The notes beneath the pieces are model-generated. The model was given only the letters and a program-made list of their open reading frames with translations, was not told where the DNA came from and did not search any database. A stretch of 42,452 nt of DNA from a virus, in IMG/VR virus record IMGVR_UViG_3300042691_026234, positions 1 to 42,452 of that record; one strand, 5' to 3'. A program made the position numbers and the translations under genes. Every line of letters starts with the position of its first letter. The stretch's first letter is position 1. Positions 16,151 to 23,258 of the stretch are shown one piece after another.

Positions 16151-16415
16151 TTCGACTCCAATTATATTCGTCTAATTGAAAATATTTTTTATAGATATCA
16201 TGCAAATGCCAGCAACGCAGCTCGATCATTTGTTTGATTCCTTCCAAAGCGTTTGCCACTTCGTCTTCGCTCATGTGCTCTGGTGCATCGAGATATCTAA
16301 CTATTAAAATGCCGATATCCTCGGTAGTGCCCCATACATGCAAGATGGCTTGGTCAATATCATCTTTTGTTTTTCCGAACGGGTTTTCGCTTATTTCTTC
16401 CGGTGCTTTCTTCAT
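16143..16415 (-). CDS. Small acidic hypothetical protein
   Basis: 90 residues, acidic (DDIDQAILHVWGTTEDIGIL). GGAAG lies before the ATG, inside the end of the upstream gene, which overlaps it by 56 bp. No family recognised. Confidence 0.65.
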   Translation of the reverse strand: MKKAPEEISENPFGKTKDDIDQAILHVWGTTEDIGILIVRYLDAPEHMSEDEVANALEGIKQMIELRCWHLHDIYKKYFQLDEYNWSRNV

Positions 16416-16632
16416 GTGTGTCTTCCTTTATAGCATCAAATAAAGTTTGAAATCGATTACTAAATTGCCTTTCATGCTGTTCTAATTCCCTTAATGCGAG
16501 ATCTAAAATGGATTCTCTGCGATTTGGTGGTAGTTCTTGCCAAGTAGTACTCAATGCATCTAAAATTGCAATGATGGCACCCAATGGAATTAAGCATGTC
16601 TCTAAATCATTTAGTTCTCTAAAGTATTTCAT
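16360..16632 (-). CDS. Small hypothetical protein with basic tail
   Basis: 90 residues. The N-terminal two-thirds is helical (LETCLIPLGAIIAILDALS), and the C-terminal 20 residues are strongly basic and lie in the 56-bp overlap with the next gene, so the tail may be non-conserved. GAGGAAAG precedes the ATG. Confidence 0.6.
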   Translation of the reverse strand: MKYFRELNDLETCLIPLGAIIAILDALSTTWQELPPNRRESILDLALRELEQHERQFSNRFQTLFDAIKEDTHEESTGRNKRKPVRKNKR

Positions 16633-16813
16633 GATCTTTCCTCAACTTATACAATTCGGCGATTGTGATGTTTGCTTCTTGTATAGTATCACACACCCAA
16701 ATACCAAGAATGTCTTTGTATTGGCTGGTATCTAAATCTTCAACACCTGGCACTAAAGCAATATGATACGAACCTTGCCCCTCTGGGCGATGTTCAACAA
16801 CAAAAGTAGTCAT
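16619..16813 (-). CDS. Small hypothetical protein
   Basis: 64 residues (MTTFVVEHRPEGQGSYHIAL), possibly a small alpha/beta fold. Its start overlaps the previous stop (ATGA). Function unknown. Confidence 0.65.
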   Translation of the reverse strand: MTTFVVEHRPEGQGSYHIALVPGVEDLDTSQYKDILGIWVCDTIQEANITIAELYKLRKDHEIL

Positions 16814-17109
16814 AGTTTCATTTCTTTCTTAATCAAATCAATCGCTCGTTGAAAATGGTATCTCCAATATTTTTCGGTGACACCTAATTGTTTATATCCT
16901 ACGCCATTTAAAAAAGAAAGCACAACTTCTTTTTCCTTTGGCGGCATCCGTTCATTAATTATACGCCGAATGTCAATTAAATCGTCCTCGTCCCAAAGCA
17001 TCCAGCCGTCGCCTTGCAAATTGGAAGATGCATCAAAATCGTCTTGTTCGATTGGATCAATTTCCTCATCCGACAAACGGGTTCGACTGGCATTGATTAT
17101 TATTCTCAT
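16810..17109 (-). CDS. Sigma-70 region 4-like / helix-turn-helix protein
   Basis: 99 residues. The acidic N-terminus is unassigned. The C-terminal 45 residues, MPPKEKEVVLSFLNGVGYKQ then LGVTEKYWRYHFQRAIDLIKK, have the layout of sigma-70 region 4 (LPPxEREVxxLxxxGxSYKEIA..LGIS..TVxxHxxRAxxKL). It could be a region-4 module that partners the phage sigma gene at 25.4-25.9 kb, which lacks region 4, or simply a small DNA-binding regulator. It is coupled by ATGA overlaps to the helicase upstream and the 64-residue gene downstream. Confidence 0.62.
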   Translation of the reverse strand: MRIIINASRTRLSDEEIDPIEQDDFDASSNLQGDGWMLWDEDDLIDIRRIINERMPPKEKEVVLSFLNGVGYKQLGVTEKYWRYHFQRAIDLIKKEMKL

Positions 17110-18434
17110 TTAAGGGCTTCCATTAATGCGTCTTGTACGGTAATCTTTTTATCTAATACTTTCATTACTTGCTCGTCAATTGATTTCTCTACACATAAAT
17201 GGTGAATAATGACTGGTTTCTCTTGCCCTTGGCGGTATATACGGGCATTGGCTTGGATATAGTTTTCGCTAGACCACGGTAAGTCATACCAGATGGTTTG
17301 CGCCATTTGACCTGCGTTGCATTGGAGGTTAATACCAATCCCCCCTGATTGCGGGTGTGCAAGCATGATTCTAATTTTGCCATCTCGCCACGCTTGAATG
17401 TTGGAATCAGTAAGCACAACGGCTTCTGGAAACGCATTCCGTATTCGTTCCAGCGAATGTTTGAAGTGATAAAATACCAAGGTCGGGGAAGAAGATTCTT
17501 CCAAGATCGATTCAAGGCATTCCAACTTAGCCGTATGAACCTCTTGCCAACTCCCATCTTCAGCGTAAATTGCTCCACTTGTGAACTGGAGTAGTTTACC
17601 TGTGAGCGTTGCCGCCGTAGTTGCCGTGACGGTTTGTCCTTTAATTTCTGCAACCATATCTTTCTTGAGCGTATCATATTGTGTATGTATTTGTTCCGTT
17701 ATGCCTACTTTATGTAACAAATATGTTACTTTAGGTAATTCTAAATAGTCTTTCGCTTTTAAACTAAAACAAACATCCGATATCTTATCCATGATGATTG
17801 CATCAGCACCTTTGTTTAATTCCCAGTTGTATATAACTCCCGTGTGTGGGTTGCGTTTGCCAGCATGCATGTACTTCGTTCTAAATTTGGTAAGGCTGGT
17901 TTCTAATCGCTCTCCTAAATCAATAATGCCGACTTGACTCCACAAATCACCCAAGCCCTGTGGTGTTGGGGTACCTGTTAGAATAATACGTCGCTTGAAG
18001 TTCTTTAAGTGTTTTTTCAGCGCTTTGAAACGTTTCGTCGAGGGGTCTTTGAAGCGACTCGACTCGTCGATAATCAGATTGTCGAATTGCTTCTTTTGTT
18101 CTTCCAGCAACCAAACTAAGTTTTCCAAGTTCACTATATAAATGTCCCCAGAGCTCTTCAAAGCGCTTATCCTTGCGGCTGGGTTTCCCAAGATCTTGTT
18201 CACTTTTAGGTGTTTTAGATGTTCCCATTTTGTTGATTCTTCCATCCATACAGTTTCTGCTACTCGTTTCGGTGCTACAACCAATGTGCTGCCTTTAAAT
18301 TGTTCTGCAACAATCGTCAATGCCGTTGCTGTTTTACCCAATCCTGGTTCAAGAAACAACCCCATGTTTGGAATCGACTTTGCTTGATCGATGATGTTGG
18401 TTTGGTACTGATGTAATTGATTTCTTGTTAGCAT
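17106..18434 (-). CDS. SNF2/DEAD-type superfamily II helicase
   Basis: 442 residues. Motif I is LEPGLGKTATAL (29-40), motif II IIDESSRF (D123, E124), motif III ILTGTPTPQ (151-159), motif V SGGIGINLQ and motif VI QANARIYRQGQ with its arginine fingers. This is the compact SNF2-type phage helicase that remodels or unwinds DNA during replication or recombination. It is placed next to a VRR-NUC nuclease and close to the primase, a common phage grouping. The 5' end lies within an 86-bp overlap with the preceding HNH-like gene. Confidence 0.92.
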   Translation of the reverse strand: MLTRNQLHQYQTNIIDQAKSIPNMGLFLEPGLGKTATALTIVAEQFKGSTLVVAPKRVAETVWMEESTKWEHLKHLKVNKILGNPAARISALKSSGDIYIVNLENLVWLLEEQKKQFDNLIIDESSRFKDPSTKRFKALKKHLKNFKRRIILTGTPTPQGLGDLWSQVGIIDLGERLETSLTKFRTKYMHAGKRNPHTGVIYNWELNKGADAIIMDKISDVCFSLKAKDYLELPKVTYLLHKVGITEQIHTQYDTLKKDMVAEIKGQTVTATTAATLTGKLLQFTSGAIYAEDGSWQEVHTAKLECLESILEESSSPTLVFYHFKHSLERIRNAFPEAVVLTDSNIQAWRDGKIRIMLAHPQSGGIGINLQCNAGQMAQTIWYDLPWSSENYIQANARIYRQGQEKPVIIHHLCVEKSIDEQVMKVLDKKITVQDALMEALK

Positions 18435-18774
18435 GTGTTTTTTCCCAAATCCAATCCGCTATATCGTAATGTTCTTGCATAGTGCCGTTGTCTTTAATTC
18501 TATTTGCTCGGTATGATATGAACGCCACATTACCTTTAATATAACCATATTCTGGCAAAATACGATCCAATGTTGGTATGCCTGGTTTTGTTTTACCTTT
18601 ACCTAATCCAGAACCGCCCCAAACAAATGGTATATGAAATATAGGGCATTCATCTGTGGCTATTTCAATTAAATCTTGAAAAGTTAAATCGAAAGGAACT
18701 TTGTCTCTTCTTGCTCGTTGTTTTGCATTGTTTAAATATCGTTTAAGGTGTTGTTGTTTCACGGATAAAGTCAT
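18349..18774 (-). CDS. HNH-like nuclease-fold protein
   Basis: 141 residues from the ATG at 18774, chosen because GAGG sits 6 nt upstream; the ATG at 18780 is the alternative. CPIFHIPFVWGG followed by PTLDRILPEYGYIKGNVAFI and SYRANRIKDN is the HNH-like signature (CPxxGxP...SxDRIxPxxGYxxGNVxxISxxANxxK), with DR in place of DH. The C-terminal 28 residues run into the helicase gene, so this end may be a chance extension. It is probably a homing-type or accessory endonuclease. Confidence 0.75.
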   Translation of the reverse strand: MTLSVKQQHLKRYLNNAKQRARRDKVPFDLTFQDLIEIATDECPIFHIPFVWGGSGLGKGKTKPGIPTLDRILPEYGYIKGNVAFISYRANRIKDNGTMQEHYDIADWIWEKTHANKKSITSVPNQHHRSSKVDSKHGVVS

Positions 18775-19024
18775 CGACATCCTCTTTTGATCGCAATATG
18801 TGAACTGGAAACCCAGCTTCGCCTAACTCATCAAACACCAGTTTTTGTCTTGGGCTTATTTTTCCTTCCGTTGTTTTCAGTTCCACTAGGAATATCTTTT
18901 GGTTGAGGATCACTATCCGATCCGGCACTCCCGTTATCGAACTCAACCATTTGTAACAAAGCCCCGATGACTTCTTGATTGACTTTGTCAGATATGCTTC
19001 GATTTCTTTTTCCAGTACAGACAT
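18743..19024 (-). CDS. VRR-NUC domain nuclease
   Basis: 93 residues. GVPDRIVIL, FLVELKTTEGKISPRQ, and the following helix are the VRR-NUC core: a PD-(D/E)XK fold with Asp in PDR and the E-x-K in VELKT. Phage VRR-NUC proteins of this size act as structure-specific nucleases next to replication helicases. The start lies inside the preceding metallopeptidase-like gene (194-bp overlap), with GGAAGG upstream. Confidence 0.88.
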   Translation of the reverse strand: MSVLEKEIEAYLTKSIKKSSGLCYKWLSSITGVPDRIVILNQKIFLVELKTTEGKISPRQKLVFDELGEAGFPVHILRSKEDVDDFIRETTTP

Positions 19025-19406
19025 AGAGTTTTATGCCTTCCATAATGTGATTAAAAATAAACTCGGTGAGGTACGCTCTGGTTTCTTCACCTGGTGTTTC
19101 TTCGCCAACTAAATCAAACACTCGTTGTGCAACATGGGTTGATTCATGGCATACGGTTGCAGCTAAATAAAAATCATTTTTAGGATCGATCATTTGTGCT
19201 AAATCTAAAATCACAATGATCAGTGGATGTTTAATGTCTGTGATGTAATGTGTTTCGGCTACATTCTCATGATCTAACGCAATTACTTTTTGGAAAATAT
19301 TATTGTCATTTAATATTTGCTTAAAATCTTTTTCATCAAAGCACAATTTAATATCAGCGGCGGGAAATAAAGGTACTTCAATTTTATAATAGGAAGGTTT
19401 TTTCAT
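18831..19406 (-). CDS. Putative zinc metallopeptidase-like protein (HExxH)
   Basis: 191 residues. LAATVCHESTHVAQRVFD contains the zinc-binding HESTH, and GEETPGEETRAYL supplies downstream glutamates that could be the third ligand. The family occurs in phages as an unassigned protein opening MKKPSYYKIEVPLFP. The last 60 residues (low-complexity, GSAGSDSDPQPKDI) are encoded entirely within the overlap with VRR-NUC, so the functional protein may end near residue 130. Substrate unknown. Confidence 0.75.
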   Translation of the reverse strand: MKKPSYYKIEVPLFPAADIKLCFDEKDFKQILNDNNIFQKVIALDHENVAETHYITDIKHPLIIVILDLAQMIDPKNDFYLAATVCHESTHVAQRVFDLVGEETPGEETRAYLTEFIFNHIMEGIKLYVCTGKRNRSISDKVNQEVIGALLQMVEFDNGSAGSDSDPQPKDIPSGTENNGRKNKPKTKTGV

Positions 19407-19483
19407 TTTACAAACCCGCCCGTTAAAAAAGAAATAATTACAATAACAATTAACGCTGCGGCTACCATTTCAATTTTGTTCAT
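19403..19483 (-). CDS. 26-residue single-span membrane peptide
   Basis: The product is MNKIEMVAAALIVIVIISFL plus six residues, a single hydrophobic helix. The ATG overlaps the primase stop (TGATG) and the stop overlaps the next ATG (ATGA). It exactly fills the gap between two real genes, which supports it as a coding gene. Function unknown; a small membrane effector is possible. Confidence 0.65.
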   Translation of the reverse strand: MNKIEMVAAALIVIVIISFLTGGFVK

Positions 19484-21792
19484 CAGAAAATCTCCTCTTC
19501 ATCAAATAGAGTTTGTTTTTCAATAAATGCTTGTGCTTTTTCTGTTAAGCGTACGCCAGTGTACTTGTGTTGCCTTATTCCATCGATGCGAGTCGATGAG
19601 GATGTTACTCCCTTGTCTTGTGTAGCTGCAAGGAATCTACGCTTGAACGACAGATCGTTGCCTGGATTTAATCCATGTTTGACTGCCCATCGCTTATAGC
19701 ATAAGAATACATGATCTTTATCTACTTCACTTTCGGGATCATATTGCAATGCTTGATCAATGAATGATCCGATTGGGTTCGACATTTCTTCCATGGTTTC
19801 AAGTAACTCTTTGCCCGAGGTTGGTTGCACGAAATAACCACCACGCTCTACTCGTCTGCGTAATCCCGTCATCGCCCAATTAAAGATACCGGATAACTCT
19901 TTCATCAGTTTGCTACTTAGTGCAGTATCTTCTTTGCCATAGAATGATTTACTCATCTTCAGCACGATCATACGGCCTGTTAACGCATTACTTGATTCCG
20001 ATAGTTGCAATACTTCGTTGGAATAAATCACGATTCGGGTCGGGAGGTATCCGTTCCACGAGTCTTTGTTTTTCCGATTGACAGTAACCGTATCCCCGCC
20101 CACAATACGAAGCAACTGAGAAACCACAGCACCTCGATCTCGGTCAGGCGCTCTCGCATCAGTAAAACTAGCAAGGAGCTTACCAAGCCAAGGCTGGAGA
20201 CCAAACGTATCACACAACTCTCCTAACTCTGGCGCTACTGTATTGTGTTGACCCAACAATTCAACTAGCACCTTGTTGATTGTTCCTTTACCTGATCGGC
20301 GTGGGCCAATGATGTTAAAGAACTTTTGTTGGCTGGTATCGCCCGACAAGACATATCCGAAGATCTCTTGCAAACAAGCGATTGACTCTTGATCGTCTTC
20401 CCACAGATCATTTAAAAACTTTTCCCATAACGGGCATGTTGCATTTGGATCGTAGGCAAACGGCAAACTGTTTTGTGTAAAGAAACCCAATGAGTGTGGC
20501 AACAACACATTGTCTTCGAGGTGAAACAAACCATTTTCTAAACTAACCAGTTTGTTTGCCTCGGGGCGATTGTCACCGTAGCCCATCAACCAAACGGGTG
20601 GTCGGGTGTTGGGATGGTTGGGTAAGTGAACCAGTGCTTTAATCGCATCCATCGCACCGCCCACACTTGTTGGGTTGGGGGAGAATGACACGATGTTGCC
20701 TTTCTTATCCTGGCGTTTGCACTTATCCAAAAACTTATACACTTCAGATCGTACCGTGCCGTCTTCAATCTCAGCGTAATGTGTGCCACGATACGAATAG
20801 AAATCGTTTGCATAGTGCACCAACTTAATTCCCTCTTCTGAAGAAAACTTAGTATCGAGAAATGTCTGAGCGTTCTCCATGGGTGCCGAAGAGAGAATAA
20901 CATCCCCCTTTGATAGTGCCTCGGTGCGTTTGTTGTACGAGATCTTAAAGATCAATGTCCGCAGCGTTGCACCACCACCCTTACGACTAAAGGTTTTCCA
21001 TTTTGATTCGCAGGCATTGGTACTGTAGTTCGCTACACTGCCGTCCCCATATGACCACCGATCCCATGCCTCACATGCTTCGAGGTCGCCTTGAAACTGG
21101 TGGTGTAAACACATGCCAATCTGCAACCAATCGGTGTATCCACAGTGTGGATCAAATTGAGGTAACAACTCCGCCTCAACCCGTGCAAGATCCCAATCGT
21201 CAAGCGGTGGGTTGTAATCAGCAAACGCATCACCCGATGCCCGAACGGTACGCTCTGGGATAAGGTGTGCTAAATCTTGTATGGTGGTAGGTAAATCACC
21301 GCCTAACTTTTGTCCAGTAACCGTAAAGTAACGGCCTTTAGGGTAAATCTCCAGCCCCTTATCGTGATCCACATGAGCGCCTTGCACATCAGCTATAGTG
21401 AATATTTTCACACCTGTGCCCGATGGGCTAATCTCTTTGTAACCTTGGATCTTATTAAAAATGTCCTCGAGTTCCTGGTTGGTAAATTGATTGACACCAT
21501 CATCGTAGCAATCGTCTAAGTCGACACCAATAATGTGATCGTCCGCAGTAAACACGAACCCAATCCCATCAAACAAACCGGTAAGGTAAGCCTTCTCAAC
21601 ACTGAGAAAGTCTGTCCATGTATCGGGATTGGTCGAACTGGCAGCTTTGCCAGAGGGTTGGACGGGCAACTTTGACCACCGCTGAGTCTCCCCCTCACCA
21701 ATCAAGACATAGTTCCACAATGTCCATCGTGGCACGGAGCGAAGACCCAAGGGAATGTTTTGGAATAGTACGGGTAATGCTTTCGGTTTCAT
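19483..21792 (-). CDS. Primase/helicase: PrimPol-like N-terminus, PriCT-type linker, D5-type SF3 helicase
   Basis: 769 residues. The N-terminal domain has IIGVDLDDCYDDG (DLDD at 91-94) and ISPSGTGVKIF (121-131) of bifunctional primase-polymerases. Residues 205-280 (LLPQFDPHCGYTDWLQIGMC onward) fit the PriCT-2 linker. The C-terminal part is a P4/D5-type SF3 helicase with Walker A GPRRSGKGT (496-504). It would open and prime the phage origin. It starts 18 bp after copy 3 of the 13-mer, and its stop is coupled to the 26-residue membrane peptide. Confidence 0.93.
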   Translation of the reverse strand: MKPKALPVLFQNIPLGLRSVPRWTLWNYVLIGEGETQRWSKLPVQPSGKAASSTNPDTWTDFLSVEKAYLTGLFDGIGFVFTADDHIIGVDLDDCYDDGVNQFTNQELEDIFNKIQGYKEISPSGTGVKIFTIADVQGAHVDHDKGLEIYPKGRYFTVTGQKLGGDLPTTIQDLAHLIPERTVRASGDAFADYNPPLDDWDLARVEAELLPQFDPHCGYTDWLQIGMCLHHQFQGDLEACEAWDRWSYGDGSVANYSTNACESKWKTFSRKGGGATLRTLIFKISYNKRTEALSKGDVILSSAPMENAQTFLDTKFSSEEGIKLVHYANDFYSYRGTHYAEIEDGTVRSEVYKFLDKCKRQDKKGNIVSFSPNPTSVGGAMDAIKALVHLPNHPNTRPPVWLMGYGDNRPEANKLVSLENGLFHLEDNVLLPHSLGFFTQNSLPFAYDPNATCPLWEKFLNDLWEDDQESIACLQEIFGYVLSGDTSQQKFFNIIGPRRSGKGTINKVLVELLGQHNTVAPELGELCDTFGLQPWLGKLLASFTDARAPDRDRGAVVSQLLRIVGGDTVTVNRKNKDSWNGYLPTRIVIYSNEVLQLSESSNALTGRMIVLKMSKSFYGKEDTALSSKLMKELSGIFNWAMTGLRRRVERGGYFVQPTSGKELLETMEEMSNPIGSFIDQALQYDPESEVDKDHVFLCYKRWAVKHGLNPGNDLSFKRRFLAATQDKGVTSSSTRIDGIRQHKYTGVRLTEKAQAFIEKQTLFDEEEIF

Positions 21793-21810
21793 CTGTTTTC
21801 CTTTGCTCTT

Positions 21811-21823
21811 CTACTTATGCAAA
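21811..21823 (-). promoter_or_regulatory. Promoter-like 13-mer, copy 3 (before primase/helicase)
   Basis: TTTGCATAAGTAG on the minus strand, 18 nt before the ATG with AAAGGA between as ribosome-binding site. It heads the replication chain 21792-15694. The upstream GGGCGG is not at its usual distance; GGGGCAAAA abuts the motif instead. Confidence 0.75.
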
Positions 21824-21890
21824 TTTTGCCCCATCCTTTGTGGTTTGTTTTATACATTTTAGTTATAAGCATATTACTTTTAGTTATCAT

Positions 21891-21908
21891 TATCCATAGT
21901 ATCCACGG
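21891..21908. repeat. Two 9-bp iterons
   Basis: TATCCATAG and TATCCACGG in tandem, upstream of the primase promoter-like motif. Same family as the iterons at 22.0 and 32.4-32.7 kb. Confidence 0.7.
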
Positions 21909-21997
21909 TAGCCTTTTTCCAAAAATTTGTATTGCGGCGCACCATTTTTGATAAAAACCACTATGGGTAGTAGTTGGTAGGGTGTAAACATACTGCA

Positions 21998-22107
21998 AAT
22001 CCATAGTATCCATAGTATCCATAGTATTTCTGAATTATTTTCTAAATTATAATAAAAGAATAAATCACACTAGGGGTAATATGCAAAATTACTGTGGATA
22101 CCCTGTC
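21998..22107. repeat. Iteron block A (candidate origin/control element)
   Basis: Three tandem (T)ATCCATAG units (21998-22024), then TATTTCT, an AT-rich core with AAGAATAA and ACTAGGGG, then an inverted CTGTGGATA (22092-22100) and CCCTGTC. It aligns in the same orientation with block B at 32436-32551. TATCCACA is one base short of a DnaA box (TTATCCACA). It fills the 415-bp non-coding gap between the early operon terminator and the primase unit, which also holds two TTGCGGCGCAC copies (21932 and 22110). Confidence 0.75.
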
Positions 22108-22176
22108 TTTTGCGGCGCACAAATTGATTAGAGGCATTATTTTGACCTTGGTAAGGGGTAGGTAGCACCCACCATG

Positions 22177-22199
22177 AAAAAACGCCCCAGAGGGCGTTT
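22177..22199 (-). terminator. Rho-independent terminator of the early operon
   Basis: On the minus strand AAACGCCC pairs with GGGCGTTT around a 4-nt loop, and the hairpin runs into six T residues. It lies just after the last early gene (stop at 22208). Confidence 0.85.
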
Positions 22200-22207
22200 A
22201 AATCGGT

Positions 22208-22333
22208 TTAGAGACAAACTACCCCACCTTGCGGCATGGGATAACAAAACACCACTGGTGGCGGCGGCGGTTGTTGTTGTGCTAATGTTGCACTGCAACA
22301 TAATGTAAAGGCGATAACTAGTAATTTTTTCAT
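22208..22333 (-). CDS. 41-residue exported proline-rich peptide
   Basis: The product opens MKKLLVIAFTLCCSATLAQQ with a clear signal peptide and likely cleavage after ATLA, leaving a short mature part with five prolines and two cysteines. The ATG overlaps the upstream stop (ATGA). It is the last gene before the early terminator. It could be a small periplasmic effector; a spanin role is not supported because no lipobox is present. Confidence 0.7.
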   Translation of the reverse strand: MKKLLVIAFTLCCSATLAQQQPPPPPVVFCYPMPQGGVVCL

Positions 22334-22521
22334 GATACCTCGTGATAATGACTTCTAATTTGACGATTAACCCATTCCCGAAATGCCACCCGATTCTCAT
22401 GGGTTTGTGCATCTCTAGGATCCCAAAGAGCATCAAACAAATGCACTCCAGTTGATAAATATACTTCAATCTTAGTCAGATTGCCGTCTTTGTCAAAAAT
22501 CTCAGTTTGTACCGTTTTCAT
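22330..22521 (-). CDS. Small hypothetical protein
   Basis: 63 residues, opening MKTVQTEIFDKDGNLTKIEV. The start overlaps the previous stop (ATGA), and its own stop overlaps the secreted peptide gene. No family recognised. Confidence 0.65.
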   Translation of the reverse strand: MKTVQTEIFDKDGNLTKIEVYLSTGVHLFDALWDPRDAQTHENRVAFREWVNRQIRSHYHEVS

Positions 22522-22742
22522 TTAATCCCATGCCTTTCTTCTATTGCTCTGGCAAAAACAATTTGCCAATTCCAATCCCTATGGCCCAGTTGTAAATAAA
22601 GTTTGTTTATTTCTTCTTCACTGAGAGGTTTTGATTTCCATAGCATCTCAGCCGGATCTACACCTTTGTATACCGATTTAGGTGGCACGACTGCATCTTC
22701 GTAGCCTGGGTGATATGGTGCTTCGTCTACTAGTTTGTTCAT
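22518..22742 (-). CDS. Small hypothetical protein
   Basis: 74 residues (PLSEEEINKLYLQLGHRDWN). The C-terminal part, about 30 residues, is helical. Its stop overlaps the next gene's start (ATGA). Function unknown. Confidence 0.65.
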   Translation of the reverse strand: MNKLVDEAPYHPGYEDAVVPPKSVYKGVDPAEMLWKSKPLSEEEINKLYLQLGHRDWNWQIVFARAIEERHGIK

Positions 22743-22746
22743 TTAA

Positions 22747-22980
22747 TCACATCCATTTATATAGGTTGTTCGATAGGTACAAATAGATACCAAAAAAGTA
22801 CATCAATACTGCTACAAATTCTACTAAAAACAATGCCCAATCATCTTGTTTCCAACCGGCAATAGTCCAAATCAAACTGCCCACAAAACCAAACAAAATG
22901 TTGGCTGGATATTCATTGATACTGGTTAACCCAATGCCAATTAGACATAGGGTCGTGCCAATCCATTTAAATGTATTCAT
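22747..22980 (-). CDS. Small membrane protein, about three transmembrane helices
   Basis: 77 residues. WIGTTLCLIGIGLTSI, ANILFGFVGSLIWTIAGW and LFLVEFVAVLMYFFGIYLYL form three hydrophobic spans with a KQDD loop. Similar small membrane proteins occur widely in phages (I recall DUF6552 for this type, not certain). Likely inserted in the host inner membrane early in infection. Confidence 0.72.
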   Translation of the reverse strand: MNTFKWIGTTLCLIGIGLTSINEYPANILFGFVGSLIWTIAGWKQDDWALFLVEFVAVLMYFFGIYLYLSNNLYKWM

Positions 22981-23258
22981 TCGATTAGATTCCCCATGAT
23001 AATGTTGTCCTTTTGTTGCCAGTACATTTCAATCATTCGTTTAGCTGCATCAAAGCTAACATATACACCCAGCGTAATGCTCTCGGTTGGTGTTGGATAG
23101 ACGGTGCATGAGTGCATTCCCTTACGAGCATGACCCAAGAGTGCCGTCTCACCAATGATCCGACCATCTTTGTCGGCATAGAGATAGTGCAATGGGGTCT
23201 CCCCATCGTACCACTTTCTCACAATGACTCTACCATCTGTATGCGTTGACCAATCCAT
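22977..23258 (-). CDS. Small hypothetical protein
   Basis: 93 residues, beta-rich N-terminus (RVIVRKWYDGETPLHYLYAD). The start is inside the end of the methyltransferase gene (40-bp overlap), and the stop overlaps the membrane protein's ATG. Function unknown. Confidence 0.65.
   Translation of the reverse strand: MDWSTHTDGRVIVRKWYDGETPLHYLYADKDGRIIGETALLGHARKGMHSCTVYPTPTESITLGVYVSFDAAKRMIEMYWQQKDNIIMGNLIE

Noticed and set aside
22208-22333. Secreted peptide as an outer-membrane spanin (Rz1-like)
   Set aside because: The signal sequence lacks a proper lipobox, there is no Rz partner or lysis gene nearby, and it sits in the early operon.
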